This document shows positions 9,743 to 18,505 of a DNA stretch of 64,000 nucleotides, in pieces (the stretch's first letter is position 1; each line of letters starts with the position of its first letter). A program made the position numbers and the translations under genes. Origin of the DNA: Paracoxiella cheracis (lineage in GTDB: Bacteria > Pseudomonadota > Gammaproteobacteria > Coxiellales > Coxiellaceae). The notes beneath the pieces are model-generated. The model had not been told where the DNA came from. It worked only from the letters and a program-made list of their open reading frames with translations, and searched no databases. Where the stretch lies: positions 2,169,863 through 2,233,862 of the forward strand of contig NZ_CP186485.1 in the NCBI RefSeq assembly GCF_049348705.1, in the 5' to 3' direction.

Positions 9743-11230
9743 TGTATAGTAAAAGTTGATATCAAATGAGCTCAGTTTTTCTTTCAGTGCTTTAAATGCT
9801 GAATCTTTTCTTGGACCAAAATGATAAGCTAACACCTCATGTGTATGGTGATCAATCGCATGCCAGAGCCAACGTTGATTCTGTTTATTTCGAACAAAAC
9901 TCCACATTTCATCCAGCTCCGCTTCTTCAACTTGTACAACATTAACAGTAACAGACGCACCAAGTGATTCTTTTTCCTTTAAAAGTCGTGTATTGACGCT
10001 CTCTAAACCTTCACCCCTTTTTTTTAATTCACCAATAACAGTGTTAATGCTAATACGTAAAACGCGTGCAGTATCTCTGACGCCACTACCATTCATTGCC
10101 ATATCAACTATTTTATCTTTAACACCAGGGGCACGAGCATTATGTGTGTAATCTAGAAGAAATGTATTTTTCTCACAAGCATTATTTTTACATTGAAACC
10201 TTTGCTTTCCTGTACTGCTGACGCCAAATTTTACAACCTCATGTAAACAGCAGCAGGGGCAAGCAACATTGATTCTTGCCATTCATGCAATCCTTATCCT
10301 AATGATTTTCTGAAATACCAAAATATATCACATCAACAAAAATGAGGCACTACCAAAAATAGTAGCAAACAAGGATGTGCCCGTGCTGGAAAAATCAGCA
10401 GGCCAACTAAAAAATGGATTTTTTATTCCATTTGCCAAGACTGGCATGAGAGACTTCAATTGTTTTTCTATTTTAAGATAAACATCCGCAGAATATCCTT
10501 TTCCTTTTTCACCATCATAACCTAATTTTATAAATATATTCTTTAGTTCATCAAAAAGAAGGTTAGGTAAATTAAAGGCCCTGTACTCAGTTTTAAAAAA
10601 TTTAGTCAAATGATTTCTAACTGACTCAAACTCCAGAAAACCGAAATATCTATCCTTTGGGTTAATCATTGATACACCAAAACCAAGATCTCTCGCAATT
10701 TTAGAAAATGAATTATAAGTATGCACCCCTCCATGATCATTGAGCAGAGAAGCAAATGCCGCACTGACCTTTTTAGTCCTAACTAATGTCAGTAGTTGCT
10801 TTAAATTTTCCATTTCACCAAGAGTTAATAATTCAGAATTTAACCTATTATGCAAACCCTCTGAGCATTCCTTCAGCCCTTCATTAATGCTAAGTACCAA
10901 CCTCTGCTTAACCTCAGGCAAAAGCAAGCTGTCTGAATGAGTAGAATACCAAAAGGCCAACTGAAGCTGCTCAGTTAAGTCAGAGACGTTAGCATATAAC
11001 TTTTTATCAAAATGGCGTTCAAAATGTTTTTTAGCTACGTTTACAGTTTTTATTTTTTCTTGTTTATGAATATCCAACATGAGCAACTGCCTGCAAAGTT
11101 GGTCCAGCCAATCATCAGGCAATTCTTTTTTGATTTGATCTACACTCAGTTCTTTTTTTAAGGGGCAAAATTCAAATGCTTGCTCATTTAATTTTGGATC
11201 AAGATTATTTTTTATCCAACCTGACGGCAT

Positions 11231-11649
11231 ACAGTATCCCTCTTATTAGCCAATATAACACCCAGACTCGTCTCAATATTTGAAACAGATGCCAGAGTGC
11301 TCGATTTTTAATTCATTGAAATCGCTCAAATTGTCAGAAAAATCTAACAACTCTGTTTTAGTATCATCCCTTGAACTGCCTTCCATGCAAGTGAGTGTTT
11401 TTACCTGTCCGAAACAGATCCTTGAACAAAATCTGAAATCTCAGATTTAGGCAGCCAACAACATGTTCCAAAAAACATTATGCTTTAATGAAAAAAATAC
11501 TAAACGTTAGGAGTTATTTGTATAAATATTGATGCGCGTTTATTGTTTGGGTTCTATAAAATTTTACTCTGTGAGGCATGTTATTTAATTAATGAACTAT
11601 ACAGTGGGCATAAGTGTATAAATTCTCGGAATTGTCAGTCCACCCACTA
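11231..11649. other. 419-bp non-coding region with a conserved upstream element
   Basis: No gene is visible. The part from about 11465 to 11572 is recognisably similar to 56930-57040, which lies upstream of the second large repeat-protein gene. Shared words include CAAAAAAC, ATGAAAAAAA, and TTGTATAAA versus CTGTATAAA. Both lie upstream of - strand genes of the same putative family, so this may be their common promoter region. Confidence 0.5.
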
Positions 11650-12170
11650 TTACCGCTTTGACTGTCGACCTTGGAAAAAATGAATCTCAATCGGAAAATC
11701 TGAATTACGATTCCACGATAAACCATCATGACCCGACACATTATCCCACACCGGGGGCTCTGGAAGCAGCATCCCCGACCACGATGTCGCTGGTTTCACT
11801 TTCCATTTTGTTTCGGAGGCCGGGACAATAGTGATGCTCGAATACTCGCCATTACTGTTAATACAAGAACGTGCTCTTATCTTGCAAAAAGCAATCGTTA
11901 AAATCGTGTCATCATTCCATGTATCTATCTCATAACCGAGCTTCACATTACTTGTCTGCGGCGCTATCGCAAGTGCCAAGTAAGGGGGCTTAGCGGATAA
12001 GGGGGCTTAGCGGAATTCGGTCCGCTGACATTCACGGCTTGAACGACCCAAACATAAATCGTTTGTTTCGACTGATTATTAAAATGAAAATAATTAATGG
12101 TAGGATCTGCAATGACGGCATCAGCAAACGCCATCAATAAAATGATTATAATCAATAGCTTAACTTTCAT
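11650..12170 (-). pseudogene. Small secreted protein of unknown function, frameshifted
   Basis: The first frame (12170 to about 11964) encodes a clear signal peptide (KLLIIIILLMAFADAVIA, cleavage before DP) and a beta-rich start. A 17-bp tandem duplication shifts the frame, and the rest continues in another frame to 11650. Removing one repeat unit gives an uninterrupted 167-aa protein with the joint 'NSAKPPYLALAIAPQ'. Two Cys in 'FCKIRARSC' could form a disulfide in the periplasm. I do not recognise the family. Confidence 0.8.
11981..12014. repeat. 17-bp perfect tandem duplication
   Basis: TAAGGGGGCTTAGCGGA occurs twice head to tail and destroys the reading frame of the surrounding secreted-protein gene. 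Loss of one unit would repair it, so the change is potentially reversible. Confidence 0.95.
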
Positions 12171-12241
12171 GACACCGTCCCTGGATTACTATTCTCATCT
12201 CTATTATAGATAACTTCCTACAGCCAAGCTATCATACCTAT

Positions 12242-12997
12242 ATGACAGATTCATCAGATAAATTCACTGATTTTGGTTATCAACGGGTTCCTCTTCAAGA
12301 AAAGACTCAGAAAGTCGCGAGCGTTTTTACCTCAGTTGCTAACAAATACGACCTCATGAACGACTTCATGTCCTTGGGCATTCATCGTGCTTGGAAACAG
12401 TTCGCCGTTAATTTTTGCCACATCCGTCCTGGGCAGCGCATTCTCGACCTTGCCGGTGGCACCGGCGATCTCGCAGCGCGAATGAGCCCGATGGTTGGCG
12501 ATACCGGCAAAATTATTTTAGCGGACATCAACAACGCCATGTTACAAACAGGACGCGACCGACTGATCGATCGCGGCATCGTTCGAAACGTTGAATTTAT
12601 ACAAGCGAATGCAGAAGCATTACCTTTTGACGACAACTATTTTGACCGAATTATTATTGGATTTGGCTTAAGAAATGTCACCGACAAAAATCAAGCGTTG
12701 GCCTCGATGTGTCGCGTATTAAAACCAGGCGGCTGCGCCATTGTATTAGAATTTTCGCACCCCACTCTCCCAGCACTGAAAACAATTTACGATCGGTATT
12801 CATTTAATATTTTACCTTGGCTTGGCAAACGAGTAGCCAACGATGAAGAAAGCTATCGTTATCTAGCCGAATCCATTCGCATGCATCCCGATCAAGACAC
12901 ATTAAAACACATGATGGAAAATGCAGGCTTTGAAGATTGCGATTATCGCAATCTAACCGGCGGCATTGTGGCGTTACACAAAGGATATAAATACTAA
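12242..12997 (+). CDS. ubiE: Ubiquinone/menaquinone C-methyltransferase UbiE
   Basis: SAM-dependent methyltransferase for the C-methylation step of ubiquinone (and menaquinone, where made). The SAM-binding motif LDLAGGTGDLA lies at about residues 68-78 and the family block 'GFGLRNVTD' is present. 251 aa equals the E. coli length. Its TAA overlaps the ATG of ubiJ, the usual ubiE-ubiJ-ubiB arrangement. Confidence 0.97.
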   Translation: MTDSSDKFTDFGYQRVPLQEKTQKVASVFTSVANKYDLMNDFMSLGIHRAWKQFAVNFCHIRPGQRILDLAGGTGDLAARMSPMVGDTGKIILADINNAMLQTGRDRLIDRGIVRNVEFIQANAEALPFDDNYFDRIIIGFGLRNVTDKNQALASMCRVLKPGGCAIVLEFSHPTLPALKTIYDRYSFNILPWLGKRVANDEESYRYLAESIRMHPDQDTLKHMMENAGFEDCDYRNLTGGIVALHKGYKY

Positions 12998-13611
12998 TGA
13001 TCGCATTTGCCCTAACTGGTTTAGAAAAAGCAATCAATGCCTATCTTAATTTAGATCAGGAAACCATAGCGAAAATTTCCAAGTTGAAAGGTAAAGCCAT
13101 CGCAATAAAAATCACTGATTGGAATATTCATTTTTTTGTCCTGCCGCAATCACACGGTATCAAGCTCAACGATAAATACAGCGGCACAATTGATACTACG
13201 ATTTCTGGAACTTTGTTTGGATTATTCAATGCCGGCTGTGCCAAGGGCAAGAATGAAGCCCTATTTAAAAATTCGGTCGACATCAACGGTGACACCGAAC
13301 TAGGTGAATCCATTCGTGAGATCTTATCGAGTGTAGACATCGACTGGGAAGAACACCTTTCAAAAATTATGGGCGACGTGGTCGCACACAAAGTCGGCTT
13401 GGGAATCAGCAAAACACTTGAAATAGGCCGTCATGTCACCGATACGTTTCGCATAAATATTAAAGAATATTTACAGCGGGAATCCAAACAAGTACCCACG
13501 CCATCACAAGTCGAAAAATTCATTCAAGATGTGCATACCTTACAAAACGACGTGGATAGAGCCGAAGCACGGTTACATCGATTACTGGCGAAAAGGAACC
13601 TCAACACATGA
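12997..13611 (+). CDS. ubiJ: Ubiquinone biosynthesis accessory factor UbiJ (SCP2 domain)
   Basis: UbiJ is a lipid-binding SCP2-type scaffold of the aerobic ubiquinone complex. The N-terminal ~110 residues fit the SCP2 fold with small hydrophobic strands. The C-terminal ~50 residues are a predicted coiled coil ending in 'DRAEARLHRLLAKR'. 204 aa is near the usual 201. It overlaps ubiE at its start and ubiB at its end, indicating translational coupling. Confidence 0.92.
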   Translation: MIAFALTGLEKAINAYLNLDQETIAKISKLKGKAIAIKITDWNIHFFVLPQSHGIKLNDKYSGTIDTTISGTLFGLFNAGCAKGKNEALFKNSVDINGDTELGESIREILSSVDIDWEEHLSKIMGDVVAHKVGLGISKTLEIGRHVTDTFRINIKEYLQRESKQVPTPSQVEKFIQDVHTLQNDVDRAEARLHRLLAKRNLNT

Positions 13612-15260
13612 TTCGGCCCATACAACTGCTACGATTAATGCAAATTAACACGGTGTTAATACGACACGGCTTGAATCGCCCTGTCATTGGAAAACATTCC
13701 TCATTGCTACGTTGGCTAAGCTACTTCAATCCGTGGAGTTGGTCTAAAAAATCCAGACCACGCGGCGAGTCCATGCGATTGCTGCTGGAAGAATTAGGTC
13801 CGATTTTTGTTAAATTCGGACAATTATTGTCAACGCGTCGCGACGTATTACCCGATGACATCGCAGAAGAATTAGCAAAGCTGCAAGATCAAGTACCCCC
13901 CTTTCCCGGCGAGGATGCAGTAAAAATGATCGAAGCGGCCTACCGCAAACCGATCGACGAATGTTTTGCAAGCTTTGACAAAAAACCTTTAGCATCTGCC
14001 TCTATTGCTCAAGTGCATGCGGCAACACTACACGATGGCAGCCAAATCATCGTGAAAGTGTTACGACCCAACATCAATAAAATCATTCGCCGTGATATCG
14101 GACTAATGTATTTGGGAGCAAAATTAGCCAAGCGTTTTTGGCGGCACGGACAACGTTTAAAACCCGTTGAAATTGTCGCTGAATTTGAGCACACCATTTA
14201 TGACGAACTCGATTTATTACGTGAAGCTGCCAACGCATCGCAACTGCGTCGTAATTTTGAAGACTCCGACAAAATGTACGTCCCTAAAATTTATTGGGAT
14301 TATGCACAGCGCAACGTCATGGTCATGGAGCGCATTCATGGTGTCAGAATTTCAGACGTTAAAACGTTAAAGGCAGCCAACACAAACTTAAAAAAATTGG
14401 CAGAACACGGCGTTGAAATATTTTTCACACAAGTGTTGCGAGACAGTTTTTTCCATGCCGATATGCATCCCGGCAACTTATTTGTGGATCTTAACGATCC
14501 TGAAAATCCTGTGTATCTGGGCGTTGACTTTGGCATCATGGGATCTTTAAGTCCTTCTGATCAGCGTTACATTGCAGAAAACTTGCTTGCTTTTTTCAAG
14601 CGAGATTATCGTCAGGTTGCCGTTTTACACGTAGAGTCGGGCTGGATTCCCGCTGATACACGCGTCGATCAGTTTGAATCCGCGATTCGGACTGTCTGTG
14701 AACCCATTTTTCAAAAACCCTTAAAAGACATTTCATTCGGTCAGTTATTACTGCGTTTATTCCAAACGGCTGACCGATTTAACATGGAAATACAACCACA
14801 GCTATTACTGCTACAAAAAACTTTATTGAGTATTGAAGGCTTAGGCCGGCAACTTTATCCTGAGTTGGATTTATGGGCGACGGCGAAACCCATTCTTGAG
14901 CGTTGGGTTTATAAACAAAAAGGACTTCGCCACCTCGCTGAAATTGCCATCAAAGATTTCCCCGACGCTGCAGAAGCCATGTTGAAATCGCCAAGACTGG
15001 TGTTCGACGTGCTTCACGAAATCAATCTGCAACACCGCCAGCAGAAATACACACAACACACACCCAAGAAATCAAAGAAACATACTAATAAAAAGAGTTT
15101 TATTATTGGCACCGGTTTTGCTTTTTTAGTATCCGCCGTTGTCAGCTTTTTTGTGGCGACAACACCTATCGCAGCTTCATCGCCTTGGCAGTGGAGTGCA
15201 TTTAGCTTAGGCGTGATATTATTGATTATTGGATGGACTCAACCACAACACAGCGAATAG
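13608..15260 (+). CDS. ubiB: Ubiquinone biosynthesis protein UbiB (atypical kinase/ATPase)
   Basis: Member of the ABC1/UbiB atypical kinase family needed for ubiquinone synthesis. The KxGQ signature (VKFGQ, near residue 70), the Ala-rich loop (SASIAQVHAA, near 128), HADMHPGN (near 283) and VDFG (near 305) are all present. Two C-terminal hydrophobic segments near residues 500-545 anchor it in the inner membrane. 550 aa is normal. Confidence 0.97.
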   Translation: MIRPIQLLRLMQINTVLIRHGLNRPVIGKHSSLLRWLSYFNPWSWSKKSRPRGESMRLLLEELGPIFVKFGQLLSTRRDVLPDDIAEELAKLQDQVPPFPGEDAVKMIEAAYRKPIDECFASFDKKPLASASIAQVHAATLHDGSQIIVKVLRPNINKIIRRDIGLMYLGAKLAKRFWRHGQRLKPVEIVAEFEHTIYDELDLLREAANASQLRRNFEDSDKMYVPKIYWDYAQRNVMVMERIHGVRISDVKTLKAANTNLKKLAEHGVEIFFTQVLRDSFFHADMHPGNLFVDLNDPENPVYLGVDFGIMGSLSPSDQRYIAENLLAFFKRDYRQVAVLHVESGWIPADTRVDQFESAIRTVCEPIFQKPLKDISFGQLLLRLFQTADRFNMEIQPQLLLLQKTLLSIEGLGRQLYPELDLWATAKPILERWVYKQKGLRHLAEIAIKDFPDAAEAMLKSPRLVFDVLHEINLQHRQQKYTQHTPKKSKKHTNKKSFIIGTGFAFLVSAVVSFFVATTPIAASSPWQWSAFSLGVILLIIGWTQPQHSE

Positions 15261-15661
15261 CGGGCATGTATCGAATGGAATCGACAACAAACGTAATCAA
15301 AAATAAATTCTTTTTATTGCTGCTCGCCCTATTCATCTTTTTTCTACTAAACCCGCTCATTGGCACCAAAATCGCGAGCTTCTTTTTTGGTATATTCTTT
15401 ACCATCATTTTACTGTTCAGCATTCTTGTCATCACACACAATAAATGGTTAATCATCCCGGCTGTTTTACTCGGGCTTCTCGTCTTCATGGGAGTCTGGT
15501 GGGGCCTTATTTATAAACCCATTAAGATTATAACGATAATTGAAACAGCAATCGCAGCACTTTTCTTTTTTGTGATCACGATAACAGTGCTATCATCAGT
15601 CATTAAAGATAAGACCATTACACTTAACACAATTCTCGGCGCCATTTCCGGCTACGTATTA

Positions 15662-16677
15662 ATAACCTCAGTTCTGGATAACTGCGTATAAATTATTCTT
15701 TATATTGTTGGTTTTTATTCCTGGTTTGTTTGGTCGCCAAGAATAGGCAATTAGCGCTGCAAGGGTATTGACTAAAAAATTAATCGGACTACGATGACGC
15801 GAATGCTCAACATGATACAAGTTTTTCAACTGATCGATAATCGTTTCTACGATGCCACGTTGTTTTAGGAAAAACTTTTCAAATGCAGAAAGCATTTTGT
15901 TCTTCATATTTTTACGGACTTTTGTCACAAATTTTAAATCGTGTTTTGCCAAATCGTCCGCAAGATCTTTTCCAAGATACCCTTTATCGCCAGCGCCCAA
16001 CCCCTTTAAATTAGCCATTAATTTTCTAACAACAGCGCGATCATCCACGTTCCCTTTCGTTAAACAAAAACGGATTAATTCCCCTTGATGATTAATCACA
16101 ATATGTAGTTTAAAGCCGTAAACCCAGCCCATTGTGCTTTTACTGCGTTTAGCAATGCCTTTGAAAACCTTGTTTCGATAAATTCGTTTATTGTGGCATA
16201 CGCGTAGTGTAGTTGAGTCAATATAATACAATCCCGTGTGTTTGCCCTTTCTCGAAAGCAAATAGGCGGCGAGCATCATTAGCGCTGCTGATTGGCAGGC
16301 GACAAAACGTGTGTAACTCAGCGCCGTAGGAAAATACTTCTTCATGTCTTGTAAAACACATCCACAATAAAAATCCTTAAATGTGCGATAGTGACTCATT
16401 TGAAACAACACAATGATGGTGCCAATTTCAGACAAGCTCATTTGCATCGCTCGATCTCGTTTTCTGTCTGGGTTCGGTAGCAAATACTTTGATTGACCTT
16501 TCAAATAATCCTTGCAAAAATCATCCATATCACAAAAAATCTCCGTGACCGGTGCCAACATGATTAACTCCTGTTACATTATTTAGCTGTAATTTTGGAG
16601 CTAAATTTTAGCGGTTCCGGTCTTTTTTTCAATTATTTCATTCACTTATTCCTTTTCTTATACAGAACTCAGGTTAT
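15662..16677 (-). mobile_element. IS982-type insertion sequence
   Basis: It is 1016 bp with inverted ends ATAACCTCAGTTCTG and its partner (one mismatch). The left end overlaps the transposase stop. It holds one intact transposase gene. Flanks do not show a matching target duplication, which fits an adjacent deletion after insertion. Confidence 0.85.
15668..16561 (-). CDS. IS982-family transposase
   Basis: This 297-aa transposase has the expected catalytic layout: 'YYIDSTTLRVC' with the first Asp, 'GAGDKGYLG' with the second, and 'QRGIVETIIDQLKN' with the Glu. The 'GWVYGFKLHIVINHQGE' strand block and 'LTKGNVDDR' are also typical. It appears full length, and its stop codon lies within the terminal inverted repeat. 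Confidence 0.9.
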   Translation of the reverse strand: MLAPVTEIFCDMDDFCKDYLKGQSKYLLPNPDRKRDRAMQMSLSEIGTIIVLFQMSHYRTFKDFYCGCVLQDMKKYFPTALSYTRFVACQSAALMMLAAYLLSRKGKHTGLYYIDSTTLRVCHNKRIYRNKVFKGIAKRSKSTMGWVYGFKLHIVINHQGELIRFCLTKGNVDDRAVVRKLMANLKGLGAGDKGYLGKDLADDLAKHDLKFVTKVRKNMKNKMLSAFEKFFLKQRGIVETIIDQLKNLYHVEHSRHRSPINFLVNTLAALIAYSWRPNKPGIKTNNIKNNLYAVIQN

Positions 16678-16996
16678 GTTACTTTAACTACCATCGGCTA
16701 TGGCGATATCGTTCCGATCGAAGGATATGCCAGAACGCTTTCCTGGATGGAGGCAGCGCTTGGCCAGATTTATTTAACCGTCTGGATTGCTCATTTAGTT
16801 GCCATGCACGTGGCAACAAGACATTCAAAACACGAATAGGATTGAGGAAAATTACGCGTTTCTTCCATCCCTTTGATCTTCCATAAATTGCCGACAGGCT
16901 TTATTTGTAAACCTTCAGACTTGATCTGACACTCCTGGTCAGTTAGAGTAAAATTTAATTGACCAACCTTAAACAACCAACACGAGGAGTGTCATT

Positions 16997-18115
16997 ATGA
17001 CCAGTGTATCCGAAAAGATTATCAAACCCAAATTAGGTTTACTAGAGCTGTCTAAACAATTGGGAAATGTTTCACAAGCCTGTAAGGTTATGGGTTATTC
17101 ACGCGACAGTTTTTACCGTTTCAAAACACTTTATGAAAATGGTGGCGAAGAAGCACTCCATGATATGAGTAAGAAGAAACCGAATGAAAAAAATAGAGTG
17201 CCGCTACATGTAGAAGAAGGGGTAATTGCTTTGGCTATTGAAAACCCAGCGTTAGGTCAGGCACGTGCGGCCAATGAATTACTGGCGCGAGGCATTATCG
17301 TATCGAGCAGCGGAGTTCGTTCGGTGTGGCTACGTAATGATCTAGAGACTTTTAAGAAGCGACTAAAAGCGCTTGAAGCGAAATCGGCGCAAGACGGTAT
17401 GTTATTAACGGAAGAACAATGACAAGCATTAGAAAAATCAAAACGAGAAAAAGAAGCGCACGGCGAGATTGAAACAGAACACCCAGGTTATTTAGGTTCT
17501 CAGGATACGTATTATGTTGGCACGATGAAGGGCGTTGGCCGTATTTATGAGCAGACTTTTGTCGATACCTATAGCAGAATCGCTTTTGCGAAGTTATACA
17601 CGGAGAAAACAGCGATGACGGCAGCTCATTTATTAAATGAACGTGTATTGCCATGGTTTAATGAGCAAGGTATCCGATTGCTGCGTATGCTCACGGATCG
17701 CGGGACGGAATATTGTGGAAAAATTGAGAACCACGCCTATCAACTTTATTTAGCAGTTGAAGACATTGACCATTCGAAAACACGCGCACGTTCTCCGCAG
17801 ACCAATGGTATTTGTGAACGTTTTCATAAAACGATTAAACAAGAATTTTATGATGTTGCTTTTCGAAAAAAAATATATCGTTCCCTAGAAGAATTACAAC
17901 AAGACGTTGATGCGTGGATCAAAACATATAATGAGGTCAGGCCCCATTCCGGCGAGCGTTGTTATGGAAAAACACCCATGCAAACTTTTCTTGATGCAAA
18001 GCATTTGGCACAAGAAAAAGAATTAGATAAACTATGTAAAACTATTCCAAGCGTGTCGGCAGATGAATTGAATAAGGCGCACAGTAATCACGACACGCAA
18101 CTGGTAGAGGAGTAA
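16997..18115 (+). pseudogene. IS481-type transposase with internal stop
   Basis: A 373-codon frame is interrupted only by TGA at 17420-17422 (after 'MLLTEEQ', before 'QALEKSKREK'). The first part has a helix-turn-helix ('QACKVMGYSRDSFYRFK'). The second has the rve core: 'FVDTYSRIAF', 'LTDRGTEYCG', and 'SPQTNGICERFHKTIKQEF' with the final Glu. A single base change would explain the stop. Restart codons downstream (17525) give an incomplete protein. Confidence 0.88.
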
Positions 18116-18124
18116 TTAGAATCC

Positions 18125-18157
18125 GATTTATCGGACAGAAAATATGTCCGATAAATC
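18125..18157. other. Perfect 13-bp stem-loop at IS481 3' end
   Basis: GATTTATCGGACA and TGTCCGATAAATC flank a 7-base loop, placed just after the transposase stop and inside the element's right end. There is no T-run, so it is a structural or protein-binding site rather than a standard terminator. Confidence 0.7.
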
Positions 18158-18183
18158 TCAACTGTCAGATCAAGTCGAGAGTT

Positions 18184-18438
18184 CTACACTTTATTTATCA
18201 GTTGCTGATATTTTCCTGGTTGCCCTTGAAACCATGCCAGCACATCGGCATCCATGCGAATAGAGATTTGTTGCTTTTTGGGACGAAAATAAACAAGGTC
18301 CGGATGATTCGCTGTCTGTTTAGTGTGTTCCGATATTTCTTGCAGTTTTTCCGTCAACTCTGTTGATACTCTTAAAGCGGATGCTTCCGATTCAATACGT
18401 TGCGTCTTGGGACGAAGTTTGATGGTAGGCTTGGCCAT
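18184..18438 (-). CDS. BrnA-like antitoxin, probably C-terminally truncated, no BrnT partner
   Basis: The 84-aa product has a Lys/Arg-rich N-terminus and a C-terminal block 'ISIRMDADVLAWFQGQPGKYQQLINKV', which matches the ribbon-helix-helix-type BrnA antitoxin pattern. Known BrnA proteins usually continue for about 10 further residues; here the stop comes 8 bases from the IS481 end, so the tail was probably replaced by the insertion. No BrnT-like toxin frame lies upstream, where comM begins. Confidence 0.65.
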   Translation of the reverse strand: MAKPTIKLRPKTQRIESEASALRVSTELTEKLQEISEHTKQTANHPDLVYFRPKKQQISIRMDADVLAWFQGQPGKYQQLINKV

Positions 18439-18505
18439 GTCCGTATCACTCCTTTGAATGACTAAATTGTATATATGGTTATTATCTTATTCATTCCATG
18501 GATTT

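Larger units (their letters stand above)
7803..10282 (-). pseudogene. IS1-type transposase, split by an IS4-type element
   Basis: The N-terminal part (10282 down to about 9743) carries a CPCC...C...C zinc-finger-like start and the first catalytic region ELDEMW. The C-terminal part (from about 8021 down to 7803) carries DDWGAY and the IERKHLTLRTR segment with the final Glu. The break falls between 'FYYT' and 'DDWG'. Unlike the copy at 55.7 kb, this copy reads straight through the A-rich junction because it has eight A and four G there, so it was a single fused frame. Confidence 0.9.
7775..10354 (-). mobile_element. IS1-family element, copy 1, interrupted
   Basis: The ends are GGTGGTGCCTCATTTTTG and its inverted partner ending GGCACTACC. 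An 8-bp target duplication AAAAATAG flanks it (7767-7774 and 10355-10362). Without the inner IS4-type element and its 6-bp duplication it would be 853 bp, two bases longer than the copy at 55629-56479. It sits inside the large unknown gene in the same transcriptional direction. Confidence 0.93.
6393..11230 (-). pseudogene. Large unknown repeat-type protein gene, split by nested insertions
   Basis: Three - strand fragments (11230 to about 10355; about 7766 to 7487; 7237 to 6393) join into a single 666-codon frame when the IS1 copy with one 8-bp duplication and the 249-bp repeat are removed. The joints read 'LFATIFIIDEDND' and 'EGDFLIDLKNFDF'. The first ~300 residues are helical. A 'GVHTYNSFSKIARDLGF' segment resembles 'HVHNAFYKYASDNNW' in the disrupted gene at 53-57 kb, so I infer paralogy. 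The C-terminal part has two units with the pattern K-D-x5-GWAM. I do not recognise a named family; an ankyrin-like effector is possible. It cannot now be made as one protein. Confidence 0.85.
15266..16839 (+). pseudogene. Two-TM potassium channel-type protein, split by IS982-type element with deletion
   Basis: The left fragment (to 15661) encodes several membrane helices and ends in 'AISGYVL'. The right fragment (from 16678) starts at VTLTTIGYGDI, the K+ channel selectivity-filter sequence, followed by a last helix and 'VAMHVATRHSKHE'. The frames match across the element, but ion-channel proteins of this type have several tens of residues between those blocks, so DNA was lost. No target duplication is seen. 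A start at 15266 is preferred to 15233, which would lie within ubiB. Confidence 0.8.
16918..18176 (+). mobile_element. IS481-type insertion sequence, defective
   Basis: Inverted ends GACTTGATCTGACA / TGTCAGATCAAGTC (14 bases, perfect) bound a 1259-bp element. Target duplication is not evident. The transposase carries an in-frame TGA. The right end lies directly next to the truncated BrnA-like gene. Confidence 0.83.

Noticed and set aside
10328..11230. Treating the 300-aa frame as a complete protein
   Set aside because: Its last residues come from the IS1 end; the continuation in frame is found across the element.
15233..15691. Treating the 152-aa membrane protein as complete
   Set aside because: Its end lies inside the IS982-type element, and the channel filter is found on the other side.
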